NCBI GenBank assembly: GCA_964035575.1
Contig: OZ037900.1
Coordinates: 868,001-932,000 of the forward strand
Source of the DNA: Rhynchopus sp. YZ270_cl-10
Lineage: Eukaryota > Euglenozoa > Diplonemea > Diplonemida > Diplonemidae
Reading direction: 5' to 3'
DNA: 64,000 nt
Shown here: piece after piece, positions 21,082 to 32,227 of the stretch
How the letters are laid out: the number at the start of each line of letters is the position of its first letter
Position numbering within the stretch: the first letter of the stretch is position 1
Notes under the pieces: model-generated
Database searches by the model: none
What the model saw: only the letters and a program-made list of their open reading frames with translations
What the model was told of the DNA's origin: nothing
Position numbers and translations under genes: made by a program

Positions 21082-21233
21082 TTCAACATATGCAATCAGT
21101 GTTGTCGGCACGTCGGACCACCTCCCACCCACATACGGTTGCGTTCCAGTGGGAACCGGCTACACCGTGAGGCATGCCACGGGAAGGACCGGCCGCGTGG
21201 ACAATAAATTGATAGCATAGGAGGAAAGAGAGA
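21082..21233 (+). repeat. SE7 module interrupted by a 103-bp GC-rich insert
   Basis: The module begins TTCAACATATGCAATCA and resumes CAATAAATTGATAGCATAGG. Between them, 21099-21201 is a GC-rich block absent from all other copies, containing GGCACGTCGGACC and GGACCGGCCGCGTGG. A two-base CA is present on both sides. The insert has no match that I see elsewhere in the window. Confidence 0.65.
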
Positions 21234-21868
21234 AAAAAAAAAAAAAAACAAAACAAAACTCATTAGAAGATGAAGAAACCTATAGGTTATCAATCAATTG
21301 TATTCTTCCAAAGAGGTATCTTTGTTGCTGTGTGTGTGTATATATTTTTTTTTTCTTCCTGTTTTTTGTTTTGCACCTTTTGTACGCAAAGTCTGTAATA
21401 AAATTTCTTGGTATTTTTATTACTGCAATACGCTCCCACTACCTGAAAAAGGGCAACAGCTATAGACTCCATCTAAACGATCTTTAAAAAAAAGAAAAAT
21501 CCTATGTGGGCTTTCCATCATCTCTGCTTCGTGCTCCGTCATAGGGGGATCAAAAGATTCGCAGGTGGTTTGTCTACAAAAAAAAAATAAAAATATCTCA
21601 CAACACACAGATTACCGCACTGAGGTTGAGGGGGGGGGGGTGGTTTTTGGCTTTGGCTGTCTTTGTATATTTCTGATGATTTTTTTTTTTTTGTTTTAGC
21701 ATCAGAAACAAAGCAAACGAAATGATAAATGTACTCTCGTGTACATAAATTTTAAAAAAGAACTGAAATATTTCCCAACGAGAATACCTCATTGGGCATT
21801 TATTCCGAGCAAAGTTGCCAAAAACTACTGATATACCAAATGACAAAAATACAATATTTTGGCAATAA

Positions 21869-21999
21869 AAGTGAAGTTATTAATGCAGGCACCTCCGACT
21901 GACCCACGTACGATGCCAGCCATCCGGATGAAAGCACAAGTACCCTGCGGCCAACAACAGAAGATGTAAAAAGGAAACCTAATGACTGGCCCGTACCGT
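21869..21999 (+). repeat. SE8 module in a GC-rich island
   Basis: AAGTGAAGTTATTAATGCAGGC, ACCTCCGACTGACCCACG, ATGCCAGCC, GAAAGCACAAGTACCCTGCGG and TAATGACTGGCCCG are shared with 31354-31474. Here the similarity leads into about 800 bp of unusually GC-rich DNA ending in an A tract near 22712. Confidence 0.65.
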
Positions 22000-22249
22000 A
22001 AGAGAACGAGGGCGGTTCACAACCGCTCGACAGCCGGCGGCCCACCTTCCGTTGAAGAGTTGTGAGCTTACAGGTACTGCAGTTCGCTGCACCCAACGCT
22101 TGATGCACGATAGTCTACACAAGAGAGCAGAAACCCAAAAACACAAAAAGGGTGGGCGGGGGGGTCACAACATCTCTCTCTTGGCGCCCCATGCTGTACC
22201 GACAGTTGGGCCTCACCCTTTCTCTTAGGGATATACATGGACGTCCTTA

Positions 22250-22485
22250 CAGGCAGCACACCGTAACCCAAAGGCGTGGCAGAGAGACTCCGTAGAGCGA
22301 CTCTGGCCTGACCGCTGGCCATTTATGCTCCGGGTGCGAGCACCCATCATAGCATAGGGGGGCCAGCCTGACCCAGCATTTATATACCCTGCCAGGGTGA
22401 ACTTGCATAAAAGAGGGCAGGGGCGTTTAGACCCTGAGGACTAGGGGAAGTCCCGCATACCCCAACAGAAAGACAAAGGCTATGC
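22250..22485. repeat. diverged two-copy repeat (partner 55174-55390)
   Basis: Shared blocks include GCACACCGTAACC, ACACCC/AGCACCC-TCATAG, GAGGGCAGGGG-CGTTTA, CCCTGAGG and GCATACC in the same order. No TIR is visible. It may be part of a longer retroposon spanning 21869-22712. Confidence 0.55.
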
Positions 22486-23379
22486 ACTGGTGATATAGGA
22501 GAGGCAGGGTTGCTGAAAAACAAAAAGACCCTGAAGGCACAAAAACGCCCCGCATACCCCTCCTCGCCTCCTGTTTTGTAATCTCTCAGGTAGGAGACAT
22601 CGGTTCGAGCGGTCAACACCTTCATAGAGTTTCTGGAGGAACGGACCCCCGGATGCAATTTAAGGTCCAGCCCAGGACCTAACCCTACCTGAAAGAAAAT
22701 AAAAAAAAAACCATTCAGAAATATTACATTACAGCCAGCAACCAGGGGGGTGTAGTGGGTGGTGGGTCGAAGCAACCCCTTCAGTAAGAAGAGAGAGAGA
22801 AAAAAAAAATGGTGACTAAGCATCTCGTTTGCTTAATCATCCTTGAAAAAAAAGGAGAATGAAATGGGTAAAGGGTGTGCAAATGAGTGCAGACACTTAT
22901 TTTAAAGGGGGGGAAAACATAGGAGATCGGTTGATTCCTTGAAGCTAAAGTATGTTGTGATCATTTTAAGCACTTCAATCCTAAAAAAAGAAACTGCTAA
23001 AGAATACGCCATTTCGAAAAATCATTTTCAACACATGCAAATCAATAAATTGATATGCATAGGAGGGATCAATAAAAATGATCCCAAAAAAAAAAAAAGA
23101 AAATATAACCTTTGTTTAGAGCTATGCCATTGCATAACTCGGACAACTACGTTTTTGTGAGTTTTTTTTTTTTTTTTAATATTTTCCCTCTCCCCTTTCT
23201 CCATCAATAAGAGAAAGACGCGCCCTTGGGGAACGTAAGGGGAATGGTTCAACCTGCCCAGGCTAGCCAGCCAAGCAACAAAATAAAGAGAAAAAAAAAA
23301 TTTTTTTTTTGGTAAACTGAACCTAAGCCTCTCTGTGTGTTTTTTTTGTTAGTCAAGATCAGGCACTCCGCTAGGTACT

Positions 23380-23408
23380 AAAGTTCTGTTGATTGTCAAC
23401 AGAACTTT
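23380..23408. repeat. perfect 13-bp hairpin with core TTGATTGTCAA
   Basis: AAAGTTCTGTTGA pairs fully with TCAACAGAACTTT around the loop TTG. A hairpin with the same core but a different outer stem is at 39972-39996. Confidence 0.7.
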
Positions 23409-24514
23409 TTGAAAATGGGGAAAAAAAGAAAAAAAAAAAAAGTTCTGCTAAGTGGTTCAGACCCGTTCTACCTGTCAAAAAAGCTCAGGAGAAGAAGATA
23501 TGGAGAGGTGAGTGCTCAAACGTCCCAAAAAAGTCAAAATCGGGCGTTGGTAAAAAAAAAAGTTGCGTACCGTGCGCCTGCGGCGCAAGCATGTACCCCA
23601 CCAACGTGGACCATCAACAGAATATTTTCAAAATCGGATATCCTAGCGGAGAGTCTGGTCAAGATCTTGAAAAAAAAAAACAATAATAATAAACACAAGA
23701 AAGAAACATTTGGCTAAAAAATGAACATACAGGAACACAAACAAACATCGGGTAAAAAAACCTCTGACTTGGATTTTTTGAAAATCCAAAAAAATCTACC
23801 TTAGTTTTTTTACCCCATCCGGTGTTTGCTGTCTTTTTACAAAGAAAATGTTGAACGATCAAACCTTCAACACTCACACACACACAAAACTTTAACAGTA
23901 ACTAATGTATCTGGTAAACTGTGGTATCTACTTGCCTATTGTAAATGGAACTGGTGATATTTGAAAAAAGAGAGGAAAAAAGTGGGGGAAACTATATAAA
24001 ACAGAAATCGCATACTGTAGAAAGATATGTAACGAACTAATTATGGGATGCAAAAAACGGTTTGCGTCCTTTTAAAAAAAAATACAGCAACAAAGGAAGA
24101 GTCAGATTGATAAAATAATACCATATTACATTACGTAACGTACCAAAATTTGTGTCTGTTGTATGAAATAATACGATAAAAAAAAACAGGAAAAAATATT
24201 TTGTTAATTTTGATTATTTTTTAGACTACTAACAAAGGATAGTAGGCACGATATAAAGATATACGAATAAAAAAAAAAAAGAAAAAAGTTTTAACGTTTG
24301 TGATAGCGTCACAAAAATTTGTCTCCCTCTTTTCAGATGACTCAAAAGATATTTTTACAAATCTCACAAAAACAAAATAGTACAAATACCATATTTGAGC
24401 CGCGCTCAAAAAAAAAAAAAACACACACAGATACAATCACAGAGTAAAATTAGTAAGGAAAAAAATTGTGCTTCCCTCAGAAAAATAGGAGGGTTTTTCT
24501 TTTTTTTTTTTTTT

Positions 24515-24571
24515 TGAAAACTTGGTTGTATTGGTTGTATTAGTGTAGCCACCCTAGAGTGTGCTCCACTA
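24515..24571 (+). repeat. SE3 module with internal 8-base duplication
   Basis: GAAAACTTGGTTGTA-TTGGTTGTATTAGTG: the segment TTGGTTGTA is present twice. Then come TAGCCACCCTAGAGTGTGC and TCCACTA. It is preceded by 18 T. Confidence 0.65.
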
Positions 24572-24730
24572 TATATATATTTTTTTGCTGTGCCCAACAC
24601 GCGAAAAGAAAGGACAGCCCTTTGAGCATAGCACTGTTCTGAGCAGAACTTTTGTGCATCGGTTTTTTTTATTGTTCATTTTGGTATGCGTTTTCGAAAG
24701 CCTGAACCGAAGAAGAAGATGGTTTTGTTT

Positions 24731-24815
24731 TCGTTGATCGCTCAATTTCCCCGGGGGGTGATTGGCGACCGTATCGGAGGAACCATTTCTCCTTTCAGCT
24801 ACGCTTGTAGGTATT
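24731..24815 (+). repeat. SE6 module, diverged, lacking the GTAAGT head
   Basis: TCGTTGATCGCTCAATTTCC, GGGTGATTGGCGACCGTATC, CCATTTCTCCTTTCAGC and TACGCTTGTAGG followed by A. The 5' 40 bases of the other copies are missing. Confidence 0.65.
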
Positions 24816-25160
24816 AAAAAAAAAACTAAACTAACATTTTACCACTTGATTTGTCCTCACTAATCTACTACTGTGTCTTTTTTGTTTTTGACCGCAGCAA
24901 AAGGAAGCGTGAGAACCAATTTACCGTTGGCTAATCATGTTCAGTTTCTCATAACACAGCGTAGCAAAAAGATAACTTATTTATTTTTGTTCTAAATTTT
25001 CAGATAAAGAAACCTTTCAAAAGATATTAAAACGAGGTACGCGTAAACCACATCTGAAAGAAAGAGAACGAAGGGTTATAATATAGATCTACCGTAATCG
25101 TAAAAATGTTCCACCGTAAAAAAAGGTCGAACTTTAGTACGGTCGATAATGGATACGAAT

Positions 25161-25238
25161 ACGGTAAGTCTCTCTGTGCTTAGTCACCTTAACAAGAAGT
25201 TGAAACGTGCAAAACGCCTCAGCGTTCATCGGCGTAAA
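25161..25238 (+). repeat. SE1 fragment followed directly by SE2 fragment
   Basis: SE1 part: AAGTCTCTCTGTGCTTAG-TCACCTT. Four bases later SE2 begins: AGAAGTTGAAACGTGCAAAACGCC. The same SE1-then-SE2 order occurs at 4685-4777. Confidence 0.55.
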
Positions 25239-25343
25239 CACATAAAAAAGAAAATGACACTTTTTTTTTTGTGCTGAAAACGTTGGCAAAAACAAGAATA
25301 AGCGTGTTACAGGTTACCCCTCCTTTTTTTTAATGTAGAGAGG

Positions 25344-25371
25344 AAGAGAGAGAGAGAGAGAGAGAGAGAGA
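25344..25371. repeat. GA microsatellite
   Basis: About 14 GA units, slightly imperfect at the left. A shorter GA run lies near 33246-33264. Confidence 0.9.
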
Positions 25372-25744
25372 AAATTAAGTTTGTTTTGTTTTGGTAAAGA
25401 TTACAACCAAACCTCTTGTGTTTTAGCCACCGCTACTTCAAAAAAAAGAAAAAGAGAAAAAGAAAAAGAAAATAAAGGGGGAAAAACAAAGGAGTCTGAC
25501 TGAACAGCTTCGAAATCCATAGGCTGTACTGAGATGGCGTCAAAAGTGGCAAAAAGAAGGCCGTTTTTTTGTGGAAAGAAAAAAAATAAGAGGGGAATTT
25601 GAAAATGTGCGGGGAGGGGCACTTTCAAACGAGATTTGTTGTTGTTGTTGTTGTTTTTGCGTAGCATCGACAAAAAATCAGCTGTTTTTTTTTTAAAAGA
25701 CAGGTTCCTTCCTTCAAAATTTCAAAAATATTTTTTAAAGGAAA

Positions 25745-25823
25745 AGTGAAGTTAATAGTGCAAAACACCTCTGGTGAGGCAGGCACTTACACTCCATGGG
25801 AAATCGAACCCCCCGGAGTGCTG
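25745..25823 (+). repeat. SE2 module, full length
   Basis: GTGAAGTTAATAGTGCAAAACACC, GAGGCAGGCACTTACACTCC, AAATCGAACC and CCCGGAGTGCTG. CACTCC pairs GGAGTG outside the T-arm-like loop. Confidence 0.7.
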
Positions 25824-26043
25824 TAACGAAAGGAAATGAACCGTGACAATGATAACAAACCATCAATTGGATGCAGAAAAAAAAACGGGGGGAGGAGTGA
25901 ATCACGAAGACTTGGGAAGTTGGGAGGGGAGTTATTCTTTTTTTTTTGGCTTGCAAGAAATGAACAAGATAAAATAAAAAATTTTGAAAGAGGGAGTGAA
26001 TACCGTCTCCTCTGGGGAATGGGATGGAAGCCAAAAAAAAAAA

Positions 26044-26129
26044 GTGAAGTTGATAGTGCAAACGCCTCTGGGACGCAGGCACTGACACTCCGTGGGTTAT
26101 CGAACCCCGGAGTGTTGCAAAAAAAAAAA
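26044..26129 (+). repeat. SE2 module, best copy, tRNA-like with A tail
   Basis: TGATAGTGCAAACGCC fits a pol III A box (TAGTGCAAACG matches TRGYNNARNNG). GGGTTATCGAACCC resembles a T arm and B box. The outer strands CACTCCG and CGGAGTG pair to extend the stem. Eleven A follow. This combination is typical of tRNA-derived SINEs, though the unit is only about 75 bp. Confidence 0.75.
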
Positions 26130-26448
26130 TCTTATAACAATGATATACCTTGTTTTTCTTCAAAAAGAAGAATGAAGGAAACGACATAAAGTGACTTAAA
26201 GAAACGAAACAGAAGAATATTCTCGCAATTAAAAAGAAAAAAAGAAGGGGAAAAAAAAAAGCTTTCGAAGCGAAATCACTTCTTCTGTGTGATGAAGTAT
26301 GTCGGGGGGGAGAATTTTTTATAAAGTTTTTGATATGGTTGCTTTGTGCTCTTGTTTTGTTCTGTATTTTTTGGTTTTGTGGCATGTTTGCTCTTGTTTG
26401 TAATGTCGGGGAGGGGGGCAAAAAAAAAAAAAAAAAATCAGTACTAAA

Positions 26449-27492
26449 CAGGGCTGTTCCTAAGTGAGAATGAGAATAAGGGATTCTGATTTTTGAGTTT
26501 TTTTTTCCTTTTTTTTTTTCCTTTTTTCCTTCGTTGGGTTTTAGCCTGCTTCTACTAGGTTAGGAGCCAAAATTTTGTACACCACTGGTCGGGGTGGTAT
26601 GCAAACAAGCCAAAGATCAGGTTTTCGGGTGGGGGGAAAAAAAAAAAAATCCGCCTGCGGCGCAGGCTTTTCCCCATATATGCCTCCCAAAATGCGAATT
26701 TTAGATTTTGGAAATGCCTCACCGAAGGAATTTTCGTGGTTGCCGCACTTTTTTTTCGCCTAAGGGGGATGTAGGCACTCCTGTCTGGGAAAAAATGACC
26801 AAGAAAAAAATGTTGGGGTCCCATGCTCCAAATGTGCGAAATAAGCAAAAAAAAAGTATTCTGTGCACTGTAGTTGTAGCTGTTCTGTGTTTGACAGTAA
26901 AAGTATGCAATTTTGAGCAACATTTTTTTGAAATGTTGCGTACCGTGGCTTCGCTAGGAACCTTTGGGTGCCATGACCGCCGTTTCTTTTGTAAATGTAC
27001 TGAGGTTACTGATAATTCGTACACCACGCGTGCTGGTGCAATTCTTTCGCAGACCGGACTAAACCAGAGAACCTCATAGTTCATAATGAGGGTACTTTAG
27101 AGTGTTTTTGCACACACATGTGACCCCACCGTGGAGAGCAATCGGCTCGCGCAATCAAAAGAAAGCAGAGAAAAAGGAAAAGACAAAAGTTGGGTACCGT
27201 GCGCCTGCGGCGCTACCTGTTCCCAGTCAACAACACCATAATTTCATCTGAAGTTGGGTTTTCAGACTGAAAATGACCCTTGTTTACGAGTATGGGTTCA
27301 TATTTTGTGAAAATTTAAGTCACTAAAATTTTGTCCATTTTTCCGTATATCCCCCACCACAGAACGGGATTGGCTCAAATCTGGCAAAAATGCAGGAAAA
27401 ACCTGCCTCTGCGGGGTTTTAAAAAAAAGGAAAAAAACGAGAATAAAACCAGCGATTTTTGGGGGAAAAAACGAGAATAAGGAACAGCCCTG
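26449..27492. mobile_element. hAT-type element with 8-bp duplication GTACTAAA
   Basis: The ends are inverted copies of CAGGGCTGTTCCT, and GTACTAAA flanks both sides (26441-26448 and 27493-27500). The interior contains GC palindromes (CCGCCTGCGGCGCAGGC, GCGTACCGTGGCTTCGC, GGTACCGTGCGCCTGCGGCG). Long blocks recur inverted in the element at 37573-38751. No intact transposase frame was found, so it is non-autonomous or eroded. Confidence 0.88.
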
Positions 27493-27728
27493 GTACTAAA
27501 CCATCGTATTTTCAGCAATCTTGAACGCTTTTCCGCCCTCTAGCTTTGATGATACACTAAAAACCACCCTCGTGGTACCGGACACTCCTCCACGCGAAGT
27601 GTTTTATGATTGCCGATAATAAAATAAAAATGAAAATGAAAATGAATAAAAAATAATAGAGGGTGGTGTGATTCAAGGGGTACGGGGAACCCACGGGAGA
27701 ACCACGGAGGAACCTCGGAGAACTGCTA

Positions 27729-28554
27729 GGGGGTATACTTTTTTTTTTGTTGTTCTCGGTTTCTGTCACAAGGGGAAAATGACCACAAATTTGACTGAGA
27801 GAGGTCACCACGGGTTTGTATTGGTTGAAACGTGCCAAAAATGGCATTTTCGCGCGAAAATAACGGAAAAAATCCCTTGAAAAAAAATGAACCGCCCGTA
27901 TATAGTGTGTACTGTGTATACTGTGTATACTGTGTATACTGTGTATACTGTGTATACTGTGTATACTGTGTATACTGTGTATACTGTGTATACTGTGTAT
28001 ACTGTGTATACTGTGTATACTGTGTATACTGTGTATACTGTGTATACTGTGTATACTGTGTATACTGTGTATACTGTGTATACTGTGTATACTGTGTATA
28101 CTGTGTATACTGTGTATACTGTGTATACTGTGTATACTGTGTATACTGTGTATACTGTGTATACTGTGTATACTGTGTATACTGTGTATACTGTGAATAC
28201 TGTGTGCAATACGCAACTATATATCCCATGGCCGCCTTGGGGGCTTTCCCAGTGCTTGTGGCACCCGCGTGCGGCACATTCCCTTTCCTCCGGGTCGCGG
28301 TGTCTGACTGCACAGCCAAGTAGTTCCCGACGTGCCACTGTCGAGGGGCCTGTGTCTGACTGCACGGCCAAGTCAACACCGTCAGTTTGCTTTAGAAAAT
28401 TCATTTTTCGTTTTTTTTATTTTTTGGTCGTTACTTTTATGTTTTGGTCAGCAAAATCACTTTTACACAACCTGAGGGTACGTGTGCGGTTACCAGGTCT
28501 CGAAGCCCCCCGGGTGGCGAAAACCGAAAACAACAAAAAAAAAGTATACCCCCC
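27729..28554. mobile_element. TIR-bounded segment enclosing a 9-bp satellite
   Basis: GGGGGTATAC, a T run, GTTGTT and CTCGGTTT at the left is matched inverted at the right (AAACCG, AAACAAC, A run, GTATACCCCCC). Both outer flanks carry ACCACGGA-GAACCTCGGAGAA in direct orientation. Inside are the satellite at 27906-28206 and two copies of TGTCTGACTGCAC-GCCAAGT. CTA/TTA at the borders hints at a 3-bp duplication but is not clean. Confidence 0.5.
27906..28206. repeat. 9-bp satellite (TGTGTATAC)n, about 33 units
   Basis: A nearly perfect array. Because 9 is a multiple of 3 it yields spurious repetitive frames such as SIH, QYT and VYT repeats on either strand. No coding role is supported. Confidence 0.97.
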
Positions 28555-29089
28555 TTACCGGAGTACCTACGGAAGAACCACGGAAGAACCTCGGAGAATC
28601 GGTTTGGGTGGTCACACCAGAGGGAATAACACAATCCTCTTTCCAAAATAGATTATCCTGAACGATTTTTGCATCGTGATGAAGGGGAAAAAAAAATGTT
28701 TTCTTTTTTGAATCCTTTTTTGTTCCCCTCCCCATAGTGGTATTATTGTATTTGTGTGAGACGCATCGAAGGTTCCCTTCGATCTCCACTTTTTATAAAA
28801 AAATATTGAATCTTTTGATAATCCAAACCCGATTATAAATAGAAAACGACTTCAGGATATGACAGTTAAATGAAATAAAGAAAACACTTTTTCGTTTATC
28901 GCACCGCAAAAGGTTTGTGTTTTTCACTGATGAATGTGAGTGATGTTAGTGGAAAAACAATACGCTAAAGCGGGCACGCACCATCCGTCGTTTTCCATTT
29001 CTATTCGTCAAGGATTGATAACACAAGAAAAAAAACGGTGTTCCGTGCGCGTTTTTCTCTCAGGGCTATAAAAGTTCTTCATTTTTTTT

Positions 29090-29139
29090 GAAAATTTGGT
29101 TGTATTAGTGTAGACACACCCCCGAGGATGAACTCCACA
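29090..29139 (+). repeat. SE3 module
   Basis: GAAAATTTGGTTGTATTAGTG, TAGACACACCCCCGAGGATG, AACTCCAC, after a T tract. Confidence 0.65.
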
Positions 29140-29426
29140 TCACAACTTTTTTTTTTCTTTTCGTTTCTTTTTTTCCTCCCTGTAGTATCGACCAAGCAAC
29201 TCCTCAGATGGATACGTACTCAAGGGTCAAGAGAGTGTTGATAGGTGCGTTTAAAAAAAAAAGTATTTTGAGCGTGGGGTTATGGGTAATGTAATGTGTT
29301 TGGTTGTTTCCCTTGTGTGTGTGTGTTTTTTTTTTTTAAATTTAAATTTCTCCAACAGAGGAGTTCGGAAAGGCTTTTGGCTTTGCATTTTCTTCGGGAA
29401 ATATTATATCGATAAATAATAAAAAG

Positions 29427-29518
29427 AGGAGTTGAAAGTGCAAACGCCTCACCGTTCATCGGCAGACGCAGGGGGGGGCACTGGTTCTCTGAGGGCTATC
29501 GAAACCCCAGAGAGCACT
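29427..29518 (+). repeat. SE2 module, full length
   Basis: GAGTTGAAAGTGCAAACGCC, CACCGTTCATCGGCAGACGC, GGTTCTCTGAGGGCTATCG, AAACCCCAGAGAGCAC. TTCTCTG pairs CAGAGAG around GGGCTATCGAAACCC, so the stem differs from the 26044 copy while pairing is kept. Confidence 0.7.
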
Positions 29519-29645
29519 AATAAAAATGAAGAGGGAAAAAAAAAAAACACTCCCCAAAGTGAATAAAAAAAGGCGTTTGAGAAGGTCACTGAGAACTCAT
29601 ATGGTGAGAAAGAACACACAACACACCAAAAAGTTGTTTTTTTCC

Positions 29646-29772
29646 TGAAAACTTGGTTGTATTAGTTGTAGCCACCCTAGAGTGTGCTCCACTATGATTT
29701 TCTTTTTTTTTTTTTTTTTTTGTTGATAAATAAATTGTTGGAATAGTGTAGTTGCCACTGCAAGCTGCACTG
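29646..29772 (+). repeat. SE3-SE4 dimer
   Basis: SE3 (29646-29694) and SE4 (29724-29772) are joined by a 29-bp T-rich linker. The same pair with a 28-bp linker is at 47716-47856, so the dimer probably moves as a unit. Confidence 0.65.
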
Positions 29773-30057
29773 TCTTGTTTAATGATATTTTAGTAAACCA
29801 AAAACTCATATGAAAAAAAGCGAGGCAAAAAAAAGAGAGAGAGGGGTTATGCGTATTTAACGCATGTTTGTGTGGGCTTCCCCCTATTCCTTTGTGTTTG
29901 AGAATCAAAACGATTCTCAATGAAATAAAAATAAGATTGAAGATTGACTTTGTTTTGGATTTTTTTTTTTTTTTTTTTTTGAAATTTTTTTGAGTGTTGA
30001 TAGAACGACGTTGGGTAGAGAGACAATGGTGATGGTTTTTTTTTTCCAGGATGAAAC

Positions 30058-30818
30058 CAGTGTTTTTCCTAGGATTTGGAGTTTTTGGCTGACGGGGGTG
30101 CACAGGGCAAAAAAGTGCGTATATTTTTTTTCCCGCGGTTGACCCTGCAACAGGGGATTAAAAAGGTTTTGGGGGTTTTCGCTGAAACTCGGTCAAAACT
30201 CGGTCGAACCCGGGTCCCCAACCCAGCTCAAGTTGGGGGCCTCCGGCGGAATATGGGAATTCTTCAGTTATCCAACTGCGGAGTTCGGCACTTCATTGAT
30301 ATTTGCGCCAGACACACGTGGTGCACGAAGTACCAGTAACCTCAGGACATTTACAAAAGAACCGGCGGTCATGGCACCCAAAGGTTCCTGGCGAAGCCAC
30401 GGTACGCAACATTTCAAAGAAATGATGACATAAAATGGCACTTTCGTTAGTAATTATCTAAAATGAAAGTTTCTGGCGAAGCCACGGTACGCAACGTTTC
30501 AAAAAAATGCGCTTAAAATTGCACATTTTTACTGCCAAACAGAGAAGAGCTACACTTACAGCACCTGGGACGCAAAACAGTTATGTTTGCAGCTATGGAA
30601 ACGCCGACTCTTTACTTCCTGGTGAGGCTCGCGAGAGCATTATGGGGAAGGTGAAGGGGGGGCAGAGTGGTGGGTCCCCCACCCCCAACCGCCCTGTCCC
30701 TCCGCCCCCAGGGGGGCGCTAGGGGGTGCACTAGGGGGTGCGTGCACCCCCTTGAAATCTCAAAAAAGTCTGACGGGGGTGCGCGCGCACCCCCGCACCC
30801 CCTCCAGAAAAAACACTG
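30058..30818. mobile_element. hAT-like element with ATGAAAC(C) duplication
   Basis: The ends are CAGTGTTTTT and its inverse AAAAACACTG. ATGAAACC occurs at 30051-30058 and 30819-30826, overlapping the left end by one base, so the duplication is 7-8 bp. The interior has the GCGTACCGTGGCTTCGCC motif twice, in inverted orientation relative to 26449 and 35995. It also has a block matching 37030-37170 in reverse. Confidence 0.78.
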
Positions 30819-31148
30819 ATGAAACCTACCAAAGAAGGTGTGAAGCTGACTGCCAGTAGTTTGTGACAGCCGCGCAATTTTTTTTTTTTTTTCGTTGTTT
30901 TTTTGCAGGAAAGGGGGTCAATGGTGGGCCTGAAGAAGAAACATGAAAGCATTTTTTTTCCTCCTCTGTACTTTGTGTTTCTGTCCCTTTCCAAGCCTTT
31001 CCCATTTACTTTATTTTTTTGAATTACGCACCGAAGCGCCTAATATCACTGAGGAAAGGAGAGAAGAGTCCAATCGGAGCACTTTGTTGTGTGTTTTACT
31101 GTATACCGGCGTATTTCATTTTTTTTTTTTTTTTTTTTTTTTGTTTTT

Positions 31149-31200
31149 GAAAAAATTTGTTGTTGAATAGTGTAGTTGCCACTTTGTGCAAACCTCCACT
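31149..31200 (+). repeat. SE4 module
   Basis: GAAAAAATTTGTTGTTGAATAG, TGTAGTTGCCACTTTGTGC, AAACCTCCACTG, after 23 T. Confidence 0.65.
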
Positions 31201-31353
31201 GTGAATATATTGAAAAGAGAGGGACTGCGTGAAATCGATAATCGCTGATGATATGTTTTTTTAAGGATTTTTTTGGGGAGCAAAAAAAAAAAACAAAAAA
31301 AAAATGGGGATAGGGAAGGGGTGGAATATGTGGAATCGGTGCACACATTCACT

Positions 31354-31474
31354 AAAAGGTGCAGGCACACCTCCGACTGACCCACGTACGATGCCAGCCC
31401 CGGATGAAAGCACAAATACCCTGCGGCCAACAATAGTAGGTGTAAAAGAAACCTAATGAGTTACCCGCTACCGT
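31354..31474 (+). repeat. SE8 module, second copy
   Basis: AAGGTGCAGGCACACCTCCG, ACTGACCCACGTACGATGCC, CCCTGCGGCCAACAATAG, CCTAATGAGTTACCCGC. It stops soon after CCGTAATG, where A-rich DNA begins. Confidence 0.65.
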
Positions 31475-31720
31475 AATGTGAAGAGAGAAAAAAAAAATAT
31501 CAGAAAAAGAAAAATATATCATGAGATATGATGGCATCAGAAAACCTTGTTTAAATAAATACATCTGAGAAGAACTGATGGGCCGTTTGTAACAGCGACC
31601 TATTTTAACAAAAAAACAAAAAATAAAAGGAAAAACAATAAAAGATTCGAAAGAGGAAAGTCGTTTTGTGGATGAGATTATGGGTTTGGTTGAAGAGGAG
31701 AGTAACCCTTTCTCTTTTTT

Positions 31721-31785
31721 TGATAAATTGTTGGAGTAGTGTAGTTGCCTCGGTAGTGTTGCCACAGTTGTGCAACCTCCACTGT
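31721..31785 (+). repeat. SE4 module, long subtype
   Basis: GATAAATTGTTGGAGTAGTG, TAGTTGCCTCGGTAGTGTTGCC, ACAGTTGTGCAACCTCCACTG. The extra CTCGG..GTTGCCACAG segment defines a subtype also seen at 39267 and 47793. A decayed SE3-like copy is at 31928-31990. Confidence 0.65.
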
Positions 31786-31991
31786 CGTTTTTTTTTTTTT
31801 TTTTTTTGTAGTATCGACAAAAAAAAAACCCCCATATCCGAGGGGGTTCTGCACCACAAAGTCGCCTGAAGGCTAATGAATTTCAATGGTAGATGGACAT
31901 CATCCGCAAAGAAGATACTTTTTTTTTTTTTGAAAACTTTGTGGATTTTTTTTTTTGTGTGAGATACCCCAAAGATGAACTCCACTAAAAA

Positions 31992-32057
31992 AGTGAAGTG
32001 TTAAAACCCCCTCTGGGACACATGCACATGACACCGTGGGTTATCGAAACCCCGGTT
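31992..32057 (+). repeat. SE2 module, diverged
   Basis: GTGAAGTGTTAAAACCCCCTC, then ACACCGTGGGTTATCGAAACC. The T-arm-like hairpin is preserved. Confidence 0.55.
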
Positions 32058-32227
32058 AAGAGAAAGGAGTAAAAACAGTCAGGGGGCTCAGAACCAAAAA
32101 TAGTTTCATATACTAACTATTCTACTGAATAGAAGGTATAATAGGGTGTAAAAATAGAAAAGACTTTCAATGAAAAATGTGCCTCTCACACAATCTCCAA
32201 GAGAAAAAAAAAAAAAGAGGGGGGTAA

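Noticed and set aside
26044-26118. Functional tRNA gene
   Set aside because: No acceptor stem or full cloverleaf can be drawn; only A-box and T-arm-like parts are present.
25735-26421. 228-residue minus-strand frame
   Set aside because: Low-complexity Phe- and Ser-rich translation of T tracts that runs through two SE2 modules.
27557-28651. Long frames of SIH, QYT, VYT and YCV repeats
   Set aside because: Produced by the 9-bp satellite; several frames and both strands are open equally.
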